Positions 23,956 through 35,130 of a stretch of DNA of 64,000 nucleotides are shown here, piece by piece. The first letter of the stretch is position 1, and the number at the start of each line of letters is the position of its first letter. Source of the stretch: Choanephora cucurbitarum (taxonomy: Eukaryota > Mucoromycota > Mucoromycetes > Mucorales > Choanephoraceae); contig JAIWNI010000118.1 in assembly GCA_025331435.1 (NCBI GenBank), positions 19,630 through 83,629 on the forward strand, written 5' to 3'. Position numbers and translations under genes: made by a program. The notes under the pieces were generated by a model, which worked only from the letters and a program-made list of their open reading frames with translations, was not told where the DNA came from and made no database searches.

Positions 23956-24319
23956 ATGATTAATGTAAGGCTTATTGTATAGCTGATAACAAGCTTATTC
24001 ACAGTTTGATTTATGAGTAGAAAATCCATTCTACCTTAACTCAAGATAATAACAACAATGAATTAAACCAAGCAGCAGTATACCAAGACTGTTTACCCTG
24101 TAAAGTAACTGGCGCCTTGGGTTTTGGTGGTTTAGGTGCCTATGCCTTAAAAGAAGCCAACACATTAAGTAAAATGCCCGGTAAATCTCGAACTGCTGTA
24201 AGCCTTGGTGTAGCTGGTGTGGGTAGGTTGTAAATTATATAAAAGGATTACAGCTAATTAAACAAATATGTACACATATAGTCTTTATTTCAGCAGGATT
24301 ATACAGATTAGTTCTATAA
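23956..24319 (+). CDS. DUF4536-type small protein (mitochondrial distal membrane arm assembly-like)
   Basis: Three exons (23956-23964, 24021-24222, 24297-24319) encode about 78 aa. The core DCLPCKVTGALGFGGLGAYAL carries the Cys-x-x-Cys plus glycine-rich membrane segment of DUF4536 proteins, relatives of human DMAC1, which helps assemble respiratory complex I. A second hydrophobic stretch ends AVSLGVAGVGLYRLVL once the last intron is removed; without splicing the frame would stop at 24231-24233. The last acceptor is a CAGCAG tandem (24291-24296), so two isoforms differing by one residue are possible. The stop lies 9 nt from the stop of the convergent SPP-like gene. The family assignment is by recall of the motif, not a search. 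Confidence 0.65.
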
Positions 24320-24328
24320 AATAACAAT

Positions 24329-26188
24329 TTATTCTGCTTCCATGACCTTCTTTCTTCTACCTCTTTTACTTGTACTACGCTTTCTTCGAGTGGCTGTAGG
24401 TGATAAGGATTTTTCAGTAGGCCTGCGTTGTCTACTTGGGCGACCATGAGGAGTGTAATCAGTACTGTCATCATCGTCCACTGCTGTTTGTTCCTGTACA
24501 GTGGTGGCAGCAGAATGAATGGCTCTCTTGGTACTCTTGATAGCTTCATCTACATAAGGCTCTACAGTCTTTTTGGTTTCATCCATCAATTGGTAAGTAC
24601 CGTCCATGGCTTCTTCCATATAGGGCTCTACTGCCTTGCGTGTTTCATCGAGATAAGGATCAATGACGCTCTTTGTTGTCTCAAGATAAGGATCCACCAC
24701 CTTGCGTGTTTCGTTTAAATAAGGATCAATCACTTTCTTTGTGTTTTCGACATAAGGATGAACGACATCTGCCATAGCATCAAAGGCCTCTCCAGCAAAT
24801 GAAGTGCGTCGATTACCTCGGCTGATACTTCTCTTTCGTACATTGGCTCTGAATTGACGAACAGGACGTTCGATCTCTTGTTCTTTGATTTCTTGAAGTG
24901 TCTTTAGGATAACAGAGCAATCGGTAATGTAGTTCAGTTCACGTCGATGCATGGCAACCAAGATAGTAGAGAGAATTAAGGCGGGTGTGACAAACACAAA
25001 GGCAGATTGTTGAGGCTGAGAAGTGAAATGAACAGAATAGATTGATCCTCCTGCACCCAAGGCATAGGCACCCAAAGCAGCCAAAAAGTAAGGTTTGGGA
25101 AATTCAGTCAAACCCTTCTTATGAGCATTATGACGATCAAATCGTAAGCAGTAAGCAATAAAAATACCTAACAAACTGCATCAGCCTCTTTTGTTTTTTT
25201 TAAAAAAAAGATAGTTTACCTGGAATGATAATTTCACCTAAACCAAACATTGTAAAGAAATGGTCTTTCTTGATTAATTTTTCAAGTAGCTCTGAACGAA
25301 CGATCTTTGGCCAAACCACACTGGTGGGTGCATCCTTAAGAGACTTTGAAATTTCAACCATAGCATCGGTGCCAAACACCCAAAAGAGATCATAGGCTAA
25401 CATACCGATCAACAAGAAGAATCCAGTACCAAATGAATCCAAAGTGAATGTACGAATAGCCTGAATACTGAGACTGATGGCAAATACATTACCGAGAATC
25501 CAATTGTGCGTTAACGCGTAAGCCACTGCCAATAGACCAGAGATACCAAATATCAACAGATGAATTAAAGTGACATGTAGATGACATAATCCTAATGTTA
25601 GGATGAGTATCATGACGTGATTTTTTCAATTTTTTTTTTTTGGGTGTACTTACTTTGGTCTTTGTGAGTGATACTCATTCGATAGGAACTGTCAAAAAAT
25701 TGAGATGATTGAGGTAGATATTGTTTTGCAATCGTGATAGTAGTGCTTGAGAGTGCAGTACAGGACAAGATAGATGCAATAATAGTGATGATATGGTTGA
25801 TATAATATGGATCTACTGTATGAATTAAACTAGATATCATGTAGGCAACAGAAGAGGAGGCAAGAGGCAGCAGAAAGGTGCTTCGAATGGTAAGCACATT
25901 AGGACCCTTTCGGCTGTGATGTTGATGGCTATGTTCAAGCACATCATGCACTTCATCTTCTGAAGAATATTGAATGTATTCTCTACGGTTACGTGTAGAT
26001 TTGGCCTTTCGAGGATACCGAGTGCGTCGTTGGTCCTGTTGTTGAGGGGGATCAGGTTGAGTGGAGGTGATGAGTGAACTGAATGAACCAGTCACAATTG
26101 GAAGGATAGCTAAAGACAAAAGCCCTAAAGAAGCTATCTGTAATGCAGTCCGATCCTCTGTAAGCCTTAATATTTTCTCTGTTGACAT
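24329..26188 (-). CDS. Signal peptide peptidase-like (presenilin family) membrane protein with altered catalytic motifs
   Basis: Multi-pass ER-type intramembrane aspartyl protease homologue. Three exons: 26188-25654, 25591-25220 and 25167-24329 (581 aa). The first catalytic motif is normal (YDLFWVFGT, Asp ~246). The second, GLGD in the family, reads GLGEIIIPG here (Glu ~298; codon GAA at 25235-25233). The PAL motif (QPALLY in the family) aligns with QSAFVF. An extra hydrophilic basic stretch (~residues 45-95) splits the N-terminal membrane region. The last ~170 residues form a cytosolic tail: about six 11-residue repeats of the type DPYLNETRKVV, then an acidic patch and a very basic end (RRKRSTSKRGRRKK). 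Homology is clear. Activity is doubtful, because the second Asp and the PAL proline are both replaced. Confidence 0.9.
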
Positions 26189-28123
26189 ATCTAAAGAAGA
26201 AAAAGAAGAAAAAATAGCGAGTCAAGAAAAACAAAGAAGAAAATCAAGATGGTAAATGGGATTTGCAAGTTACGTCATTTGTTAGTGATTCCAAAAAGTT
26301 CCTTTTGGTGTAAACAATTCAATGAGTTAATGCTTTAAGGAACTTTGTGCATACTCTATCTATTCAATTCAAGCTGAAATTGCTCAAATGAAGCTTCTTC
26401 AAGACTCAGAATTGGTCCGAGGTGCCTTTTGATGGTTTCTCATGTCAACACAAAGTCAAAATTCATGCAACAGTAGTAATTGGCTGTATTATCTCAATGT
26501 TGCCTTTTTTGTATTCATATCTATTTGACCAACAGAGAGCCCTTTTCTTTTCTTTTTTCAAACAACTCTCTGAGTGTATGTTGCACCATGCTATTTGTCA
26601 GTTGTTGAAATCGCCCTTTAGTTATCGATTAGAAAAGAAAGCTATAGTTTGTCAAGTTCCTTAAGAACAGCAATATGTTCTGAAACTACATGTGCTCATA
26701 ACAAGTTTTCTTAAGACTCATTGTTCTTAGGTGGTCTTTCCACCGATAGCAGTAATAATATGCATCACTTATTCAAAGTGACATCATTTTTGTGTAGATC
26801 AAATAAGAGTAGTTGATATCTATGTACGCGTGTCTCAAAAGTGTTTTTTTTTTGTAGAACAAAATCTATAGCTTAGTGGACTATATCATTTACACTCTAA
26901 TCAAGTTACAATCCAAAGAGAGGCCCTGAATCCATCTAGATTCATAATAAAACAGTTCTAGTGATTTACTCTGACCTTATCATTGATTTCAACTTAAGAA
27001 GCAAAGATTAAATCATCTCTCAAGAGACACTGGATAGTTCAGAGAGAAAACAAGTTGCTCTCCCTTCTCTGAGTTAACTGGTGAATGTATTACCATCCAC
27101 CTAGACTATAAGAAATTCGGAACTTTTTTAGTTTACTGCACTCAATTCTCTATTGTATACATTTTTCGAGTAAGATGAATGCTGCCCTTTGACTTGATCC
27201 AAATTCTCTTAAATGATGATTTCTAGTGACAATAGAGACGGCTTAATATTCAAACAGCTTCTCTCTCTTTTTTTGGGGGGGGGGGAATGTCACACAAGCA
27301 AATAAGAAAAAGTTCATTAACGTAACATAAGTTAGTATCATGCTCAAGTGCCTTATAGAAACAAAGGAAAAAATAAAAAGGTTCAAGCAATGAACTTGAC
27401 AACGATTATTCTGATTGCTTTATATATGGCCATAGACATATTGACTTTTCTTTTAACAGTCTAGCAATGTTCGAAATGAATCAAGGCTTTGATGAGCATG
27501 CGTCTTTCAGAAAGATAAAGTGGATGTTTCAGTTGCTTGTGTAGTTTATTGTCAGCACTATTAACAAGGCTGACTCCAGGACACCTTGAATCCTTTTTTT
27601 ACACTTCACAAGTGGTGCCTCAATATAGGCTCTTTACAACGAGAATCAAACAGTTCACACAATCATAGGCGCATGGTTGAAACTAGAAAAGACAGCTTGA
27701 TCTTAAAACAAATCAGATTTGTCATTCCAGCAAATAAATTTGAACAACAGTATTATAGCCCGATGTACTTTCTCGTCTTTCCCTCCTCCTCTTTAACACC
27801 CTTTGCTTCGAAAGAAGAATAACAAAAATATAGAAAGAGAAAGGGTAGATTGCCTTGAGTTCATCTGTCGAGTCTGAATGGCTTGAAGGGAAATAAGTTA
27901 GTGTTGAAGTGGTGGAACCTTAAACTCTAACTGACTTGTGTAATCATTTGGAGCTCAGGTCTGTATCAGGGGTGCTTGTGGTATTTAAGGTAACCTGTCT
28001 TTCCAAAAAAAAAAAAAAAAGGCTTTCTTTTCCAAGTTTTCCCCCCTTGTTCAACACTCACAACAAGCAATCCTGACAGGCTAATCCACTGTTCTCACTG
28101 TAACAGTAACAAGCGATTTCGAT
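26189..28123. other. Long intergenic region, no gene recognised
   Basis: Nearly 2 kb of AT-rich DNA. It has a poly-G tract (about 27275-27284), a poly-A run (28005-28020) and short random-looking ORFs such as 26422-26664 and 27586-27822. No splice-consistent coding model and no RNA gene seen. Confidence 0.4.
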
Positions 28124-30109
28124 ATGCCCGGCTACCTTTCTCTATGCTTTTGCGACGAATGTATCAACTTCCCTGAACAAGAACGATGGTTGCCTAAGCA
28201 TACTGTCAGATACCACAAAGGAAACAACCTGTTTGGTGGCATGACATACAACGAATGGCCGCTTTTTTACACGGTAAGCCGTACTTACCATGATGATAAA
28301 TCCCTTTATTGACACTAGCACTTATTTAGACCAATCCGTTGAACTGATCGAGATGTCCCAACAAGGTTTCTTCGATGACAACGAAGGCATGGCTATGGAG
28401 GGTAATTAGATATAGTACGAAACAAAAACATGAATGCTAATACAATTGATCCAATAGACGACCATGTCATGGAAGAAGTTGAAGACTTCAGTATCCTGAT
28501 CACTGAAGCCAACAACCAGGACTGGACTGAAATCCTTGGCTTTGAGCCTGAAACTTCCACCGAAGTAGTTGAGATCGACGAAGTTGATCAATTAGTTGAT
28601 GCCTTTTCTTCAAGTAAAGTCCAATAGTACTTGATTTAATTAATAAAAGTATGGTAGTTTTTTACTTACCATTTTCTCTGTATTATTTTTACTTCAGCCA
28701 AGGTTCCTCACTCTGTCGTATCCAAGATCTTTTACATGATGGTTACCAAGTTGAACAACAAGTACACCACTCATGAAGGCACTGAGTTTGTCATGGATTG
28801 TTTGAACCAAGTACTTGAAGAGACTGGGCGATTCCTTCCGCTTTCCAAACCGCGTGCCTACATTTGCTAGCCGCAATACACTATTGAACTGCAGCAATGA
28901 AGGTGTTAAAGCCTTTGTTGTCTGCCTAAAGTGCCATGCCTTGCACGAAAGCGGCAACCATGAAGCTCAATGTGACAAGCCAATGATGTATGCGTTCCAA
29001 CCCATGCTTCATTTTACTGTACAGGTAATCTGCTGGCTCTCAACAAACCGGGTTCCACCTACAATGTCAGTACAAATGGAGAATGCGTTACTGCTCAGTG
29101 AAGGCTGCTTTGGGCAAGTTCTTGATGAGAAGGGGATTTGCCGAACAGCTTACTCAGTGGAAACACAGACGCACTGTAGATGGCATTTATCTGGATCTTC
29201 AAGACGCCTCCATGTTCAACCAGTTCAAAGCGCTCTCAACCGACGTGATGCCTTTTGCTTATGAATCCAACTACAACTGGGCTCTAAACATGGATTGGTT
29301 CAGTCCTTTTGAGCATAGTGTTGGCTGTATCTACATGTCCATTCTCAACTTACCCAAAAAGAACGGCCGGGACCTCAAGAAGAATATGATTTTGGTGGGT
29401 GTCATCCCCTGGTCCAAGTGAACCACCAACAACAGCCATTAATCATTACTTTGGAGCCCTTTGGGTGAGGGAAATGCTGGAGCTCATGCAAGGAGTAGAG
29501 TTGCAGGTGACCTTTTGCTGGATGGCACAGTTGTTTACAACAAAGTTCGTGCTGCTATCACTATGATCAGTTGCGATAAGGGCAACCACAAAAACAGCAA
29601 GAGCAAGCATGACAGCAGCAACTGGGTCGAGATAATGCATCAGCTGCCTTACTTCACATACGACCTGGAACCAATGCACTGTCTGTACCTTTGGAATAGC
29701 CAAACGGTTCCATTGAGGAAATGGTTGATCTGGACAAGTTTCCCCCCCCCCCCCACATACAGGCAATGATGAAGAAGACCACATACGAGCCTCGTCATTC
29801 TTGTGACTTCTATGTCAAACAAAATCGGCTCCAATGGCTTCTAGCTGTAGAGTTCAAGGACTTTGTTGTTGGTATTGCCCGAGGCAGCTCTGAAGCAAGT
29901 TTCTAGAAGCAGAAGAGTATGCTGTTGTGATGAATCTCATCAAGGCGTTTAGAATTCTTGAAGGCGATAGCATAGCTATTTCAGACATTGAAGTCGTTCA
30001 TAGCTATTTGCTTACTTTTGCTGTAGGGTATGAACGAATGTATTCGAAGGACGAGGTCACCCCCAATTTCCATTTCATGTTGCATCTTCGCGAATCAATG
30101 CGAAAGTAA
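28124..30109 (+). pseudogene. Decayed CACTA/EnSpm-type (Tnp2/DUF4218 family) transposase
   Basis: Broken plus-strand remnant of a large DNA transposase. Recognisable blocks in the right order are: an N-terminal Cys-containing segment (CFCDECINFPEQERWLP); an acidic region at 28470-28620; a stretch at 29250-29420 with SILNLPKKNGRDLKKNMILV followed by GVIP; the block at 29600-29700 with NWVEIMHQLPYFTYDLEPMH (family LPYFdpi..vDPMHNL); and the C-terminal DUF4218-like part at 29927-30109 (RILEGDSIAISDIEVVHSYL then TPNFHFMLHLRES). Frameshifts, stops and a C11 tract at about 29743 separate the blocks. A probable old intron starts near 28274. No intact TIRs were found. The order and spacing of blocks make the family assignment fairly secure. 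Confidence 0.72.
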
Positions 30110-30696
30110 GGGGTCCTCTTGTTTTTGGGGGTTCAATATTCACAGAATCGATATAGATACTAAGTCGTCTTACTACAAAATAAACGAACAACTTTGAACG
30201 AAGCAATATGTTTGTTAAAAGAATCCGCACTAATCATAGACAAGGTCTAGAAAAAGCGTACATGAACGAAATGCAAGACTTTTAGCGTATTTAAAATAAA
30301 ATAAAAGTTATCTCTATGAAGTATTTACAGAAGAGTAAGATAACAGACTTTATAGTCTTGAAAAGATACATGTGTAGCCAAATGCAACCTTTTCATTTAA
30401 CACCAGATACATGTGTCAGAGTGAAAGGACTAACCTTTACAGACGCGTTTTTCTTTAATACACAATGGCATTTATGTATAGGGCTCATAAGAAGATGTAA
30501 AAGTACTTGCCTCTAGAATACTCAAAAAACAAAAGGCTAAAGACATTTTGCTCTCCTTTACCTTTTGTATAGCAACACACACACACAAGAAAGGCTGGTG
30601 ATGTTGTTTAAAGAAATTCAGGCTGCGTTTTTGATTCCAAAACAAAAATTACTTGAAATCTAACTTTTTTTTTTAATTTTTTCCTCCTTTTCTATC
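30110..30696. other. Intergenic, upstream of PCC beta
   Basis: Contains a 66-codon ORF (30316-30516) without recognisable features, a CA microsatellite (about 30575-30588), and a T-rich promoter stretch just before the PCC beta ATG. Confidence 0.35.
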
Positions 30697-32480
30697 ATGT
30701 TAACAAGAAGCAGGCTCTTCTCTAATAAACAATGGCGTCTTATTCCAGTAAGAAAAAGAAATAGGTTATGATTTTCTTTTGTAAACATTAATTTTCTATA
30801 GCAACCATGCTTTTATTCAGTTACAGCCATTGAACATAAACGACACCAGAGCTTAGTGGGAGGCGGAAAAGCAAAACAAGACGCTCAACATGCCAAAGTA
30901 AGGATCTCATCCGTCCTTGACCATAAACTCATCTTAGTAGGGCAAACTGACAGCAAGGGAACGTCTCCACCTGTTGTTGGACAAAGGATCCTTTCGAGAA
31001 TACGATGCGTTTGTAGAGCATGCCTGTGCTGACTTTAACGTACCTCATGTCACAGGCGATGGCATCATCACCGGCCACGGCCAGATCCATGGTCGACCTG
31101 TCTTTGTCTACAGTCAAGATTTCACTGTCTTGGGCGGCACACTCAGTCGAACGAATGCCAACAAGATCCTCAAGGTGATGGATCAAGCCATGATGGTAGG
31201 TGCACCCATCATCGGCCTACAGGACTCGGGAGGTGCTCGTATTCAAGAGGGCGTGGATTCCTTGGCTGGTTATGCCGATATCTTTCAGAAGAACGTCTTG
31301 GCCTCGGGTGTCGTGCCTCAGCTGTCCCTGATCATGGGCCCATGTGCTGGAGGAGCGGTCTATTCGCCTGCCTTGACTGATTTTACCTTTATGGTCCAAG
31401 ACACCTCTTACATGTTCGTGACAGGGCCTGATGTGGTCAGATCAGTGACGGATGAGCATGTCTCTCAAGAGGTGTTGGGTGGAGCCTCTAGCCATACGAC
31501 CAAGACAGGTGTAGCCCATCATGCGTATGCCAATGACATAGAAGCACTGGAAGGCATGCGTCAGTTCTTGACCTACTTACCCTCTTCCAATCGACAGCCT
31601 GCACCACGCCAGCGATGTGATGATCCTGTAGATCGACAGGATGAAGCATTGGATACGATTGTTCCTTTGGATAGCAGCAAGGCATACGATATGAAGGAAG
31701 TCATCCATCGTATTGTGGATGTTCATTCTTTCCATGAACTGGCCTCCACATTTGCCAAGAACATACTGGTGGGCTTTGCCAGGCTAAATGGACAGTCTGT
31801 GGGCATTGTGGCCAATCAACCGCTTGTGTCTTCTGGTGCATTGGATATGGATGCCTCTGTCAAGGCAGCACGGTTTATTCGGTTCTGTGATGCATTTGAG
31901 ATACCTTTGATTACGTTGGTGGATGTACCTGGATTCATGCCTGGTACAGCACAAGAGCATGCAGGTATCATTCGACATGGTGCCAAGTTGCTCTATGCTT
32001 ATTGTGAAGCCACTGTGCCTAAAATGACTGTCATCACCCGTAAGGCTTATGGTGGTGCTTATATTGTGATGAGTTCTAAACATCTAAGAGGGGATTACAA
32101 GTAAGTTTAGATTTGATCATTTAGGGTTGATGTTACTTAGGACATACTATATATATACAGTATAGCATGGCCTTCAGCTGAGATTGCAGTGATGGGTGCT
32201 TCAGGTGCAGTTGAGATTGTATTCAAAAAGCATCCTGACAAAGCATCTATGCGTCAACAATACAAAGAGAAGTTTGCTACTCCACTCTTTGCTGCTAAAA
32301 AGGGTTATTTAGATGATATCATTTCGCCAAGGTAAAAAAAAAAAAGAAAGAATGGGTTAAAAACTAAATCTAACTGTGGATGACAGAGAGACACGTACAC
32401 GATTGGTGGAACAACTTGAACTACTCCAACAAAAGAAGCTGATGAATCCTTGGAAGAAACATGGCAGTATACCACTGTAG
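30697..32480 (+). CDS. pccB: Propionyl-CoA carboxylase beta subunit, mitochondrial
   Basis: Carboxyltransferase subunit that transfers CO2 from carboxybiotin to propionyl-CoA, forming methylmalonyl-CoA during breakdown of branched-chain amino acids and odd-chain fatty acids. Five exons: 30697-30747, 30802-30897, 30941-32100, 32161-32331 and 32387-32480 (523 aa). The Arg/Ser-rich N-terminus ([17 protein letters not shown]) looks like a mitochondrial presequence. Landmarks: [38 protein letters not shown] (acyl-CoA/carboxybiotin site), [37 protein letters not shown] and [18 protein letters not shown]. Length and end ([11 protein letters not shown]) agree with PCC beta rather than methylcrotonoyl-CoA carboxylase. 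The alpha (biotin) subunit is not in this window. Confidence 0.95.
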
Positions 32481-33318
32481 ACATACTATGTTGTGGGAAT
32501 CTGTAAGAAAAGCTTGAAGTTGTTTAAATGACTACCATAAAAGGAAAATCTATTGCTCTTTTCACACAAGTACTGAAGATAGTCTATGTTCAAACTGTAT
32601 GATATCCTCTTTTTCTAGAGTTTATAGAATGTTCATTCAAGAGGTTTTATGCTATTGTATTTGTGTAGCTTTTTGACTTATTTTAAGCTTGGCTTCTTTG
32701 TGGTCACCTATTGAAACAGCATCCTCTTAAAAAGGGTATATGAAACTATCCTAATTTCTTGAATAGAAAGCAGATGTGTCATTTTTCCTTCTCTATTTTC
32801 TAGGGAAACAAAAAAAAACCCTTCATAGGATATCCGAGTTCGATACTGAATTATGCGTGTCTTTCATCTAAATTGACAAGGACCTTGATGATTCTGCAGT
32901 AAATGAAATTCCAGAATATAAATTAGTGTGATAGATAGAAAACATATCGGGTAAATTTATAGTTGAAGCTAAAAAGATAGACAAACCAATCAAAATCAAA
33001 AATTTCACTTTTTAAAGTACCTGAATTCTACTTTACATTTATTGAAGCGCATGATGGATCGAGTAGGTTACTCTAAAGCGAATGATCTGAGCTTAAAAGA
33101 AGTCAGGCTCTGTGAGAGAAAATGAAAAGAGAAAGAGCGAATGGAATTCATTTAATTTTAAACGCTATAGAGGAAAAATGTTTCGAAATTTCTGGTGTGA
33201 CACACGATGTCAAGGCAACGCTCGTCATTTGATGCATTCATTCCACCATGTAAGCTATTTAATTTTACAAGTTATTTTCTAATATTTTATTACTTTCTTT
33301 TTCCCAATTATTATCATT
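32481..33318. other. Intergenic between PCC beta and GATA factor
   Basis: AT-rich 840-nt spacer. It holds the 3' UTR of PCC beta and the pyrimidine-rich promoter of the GATA gene (about 33250-33318). No gene recognised. Confidence 0.4.
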
Positions 33319-34017
33319 ATGGACCCCACGCATTATCCTTTCTTTATGCTTGATGATTCAATCGATCCCTTCTTTATGCCTACAGTAGAGAATACTATGG
33401 ACAACACTCTCTACAGCAATGTACACCCACTTCAGATGACATTTGATTTAGACATATTTAAACAAGAGACATCATTGAGTTATTTGGGATTTGATGAATT
33501 ACCAGTCATGGATATGAATACTGAGATGCATCAAACAGCCAATCTATTTGATTCTAGTGCATCACGTTTTAGTGAATCCAATAAGGATGAAGAAGAAGAA
33601 GAAGAAGAAAGGTTACTTTCACCTGTACCAAGTGGTCTAGTTGTCAATCAAGAAGAAGAAGATAGAGTCTCCTTAAAAGAAGATATATTTACTGATGAAG
33701 AAGAAGTGAAAGAGGATGACAGTGACTCTGATTGGGAACAACCACATTTAGTAGAAAGAACACAAAAGAAGAGAACATCTTTACCTACCAATAATGTATC
33801 CTGCACAAATTGTGAAACAACCACTACACCACTCTGGAGACGTAACCCTGAAGGTCTACCATTGTGTAATGCATGTGGTCTCTTTCTAAAGTTACATGGT
33901 AAAGTAAGGCCATTAAGCCTAAAGACTGATGTCATCAAGAAGCGTAATCGATCGAGTGCCAGTTCATCTTCAGGTAGACGCCATTCTAAAAAGAAGAAGA
34001 AGAGATCGACGGCATGA
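33319..34017 (+). CDS. GATA-type zinc-finger transcription factor (AreA/NIT2-type finger)
   Basis: Single-exon 232-aa protein. One type IV zinc finger spans about residues 156-180 ([20 protein letters not shown] then LCNAC, C-x2-C-x17-C-x2-C). It is followed by [20 protein letters not shown] and a basic KKRNR stretch, the sequence typical of fungal AreA/NIT2/Gln3 nitrogen regulators that bind HGATAR sites. The N-terminal ~150 residues are acidic (runs of Glu at ~94-100 and DSDSDWEQ), suggesting an activation domain, and the C-terminus is a Lys/Arg-rich tail (KKKKK). It is far shorter than AreA (>700 aa), so it is probably a lineage-specific small GATA factor. Its targets are unknown. Confidence 0.9.
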   Translation: MDPTHYPFFMLDDSIDPFFMPTVENTMDNTLYSNVHPLQMTFDLDIFKQETSLSYLGFDELPVMDMNTEMHQTANLFDSSASRFSESNKDEEEEEEERLLSPVPSGLVVNQEEEDRVSLKEDIFTDEEEVKEDDSDSDWEQPHLVERTQKKRTSLPTNNVSCTNCETTTTPLWRRNPEGLPLCNACGLFLKLHGKVRPLSLKTDVIKKRNRSSASSSSGRRHSKKKKKRSTA

Positions 34018-34213
34018 GGACGTCGTATCACGGGTGATACCGGAAATTCATCCACAAGGGCTACTAGCATAAAATTTCATAAGCCATTATTATTATTTAT
34101 TTATTTATCTACCAAACATTTCACACGCCAATTACATGTTATTTTACAGAAAGACCTTTTTCTTTCTCTTTTTTTATATATATCTATATATATATATATA
34201 CAGATGATGATTC

Positions 34214-34244
<31 letters not shown>

Positions 34245-35130
34245 TATGTAACTTCTTTTTTCTTTTGTACAAAATAAAGCTCTCTCTCTCTTATATATAT
34301 AGACTATTGTTTGTTTATTCAAATGACCTTATCGCACAGTGAAAGGGCACGTGCGCTCTAATTCATACAAAAAGAATGCTAAATAATACCTCATCCAATC
34401 AGAATGTCTATCTATCCTATACTCCTAGTAATATAGAGAGAGAGGAGGGGGGGGAGGGTAATAAAAGGTAGAATAAGTTCAACTGGTTTCTAGTGATTGT
34501 CACACAAGTTTTAAAGAGGAGTTTAGTTGTCATGAGTGTCGGCATAAAAGCTTATAAGTTTTGATTAAACAAGCGAAATTCTACTTTCTTGTATAGTCTA
34601 TTGCTTAACATTTTATGTATATACATTAAGGGGGGTAGACAACATATCTGTATTTAGATATCCTTTCTTTTTTTAATCAAGCACACCCACTAGAGAGACC
34701 TCATTGGACACAAATCTAGGCTATCACTAGTGAATGGTCTATCTCTTATTCATCTATCTGATGAAATAAGTAATGCTTTATAACTAGATGTCATCTTTTA
34801 AAGGTGATCTTGTACCACCCTAGAATACTTTCTCAGTATCATCAACACAACAAGACCTTATGTGAAAACAAGCAACATATGTTATCTATGAAATGTATCT
34901 TTAGGATTGTAAACAAATCATTTGACAGATTCCGAGTCACAACTCAAATCCATCTTTTGTTTCCATACCATTAAAACTCCACTCTCTCTTTCTGTTTCTG
35001 CCCAGAGAGATATACGTGTATATAAATAAATTTCGGGCTTTTTATTTTATTTTTTTTATTTTCTGACAAAAACGATTCTTTTTCTTTCTCTCTCTGTAAA
35101 GAAATAGAGTGCACGAGAGAGTGTAACCCT
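34018..35130. other. Intergenic with TA microsatellite
   Basis: Includes TA dinucleotide repeats (about 34176-34200 and 34217-34244), a GA/G-rich tract (about 34434-34457) and the pyrimidine-rich promoter of the MAPKKK gene (about 35040-35100). No gene recognised. Confidence 0.5.

Noticed and set aside
24231..24233. Ending the DUF4536-like gene at the TAA at 24231
   Set aside because: Splicing 24223-24296 yields the family-like GLYR ending, so the TAA is read as intronic.
30316..30516. 66-codon ORF between the CACTA relic and PCC beta
   Set aside because: No motif and no splice context; expected by chance at this AT content.
34101..34322. 73-codon minus-strand ORF
   Set aside because: Made almost entirely from TA and TC microsatellites.
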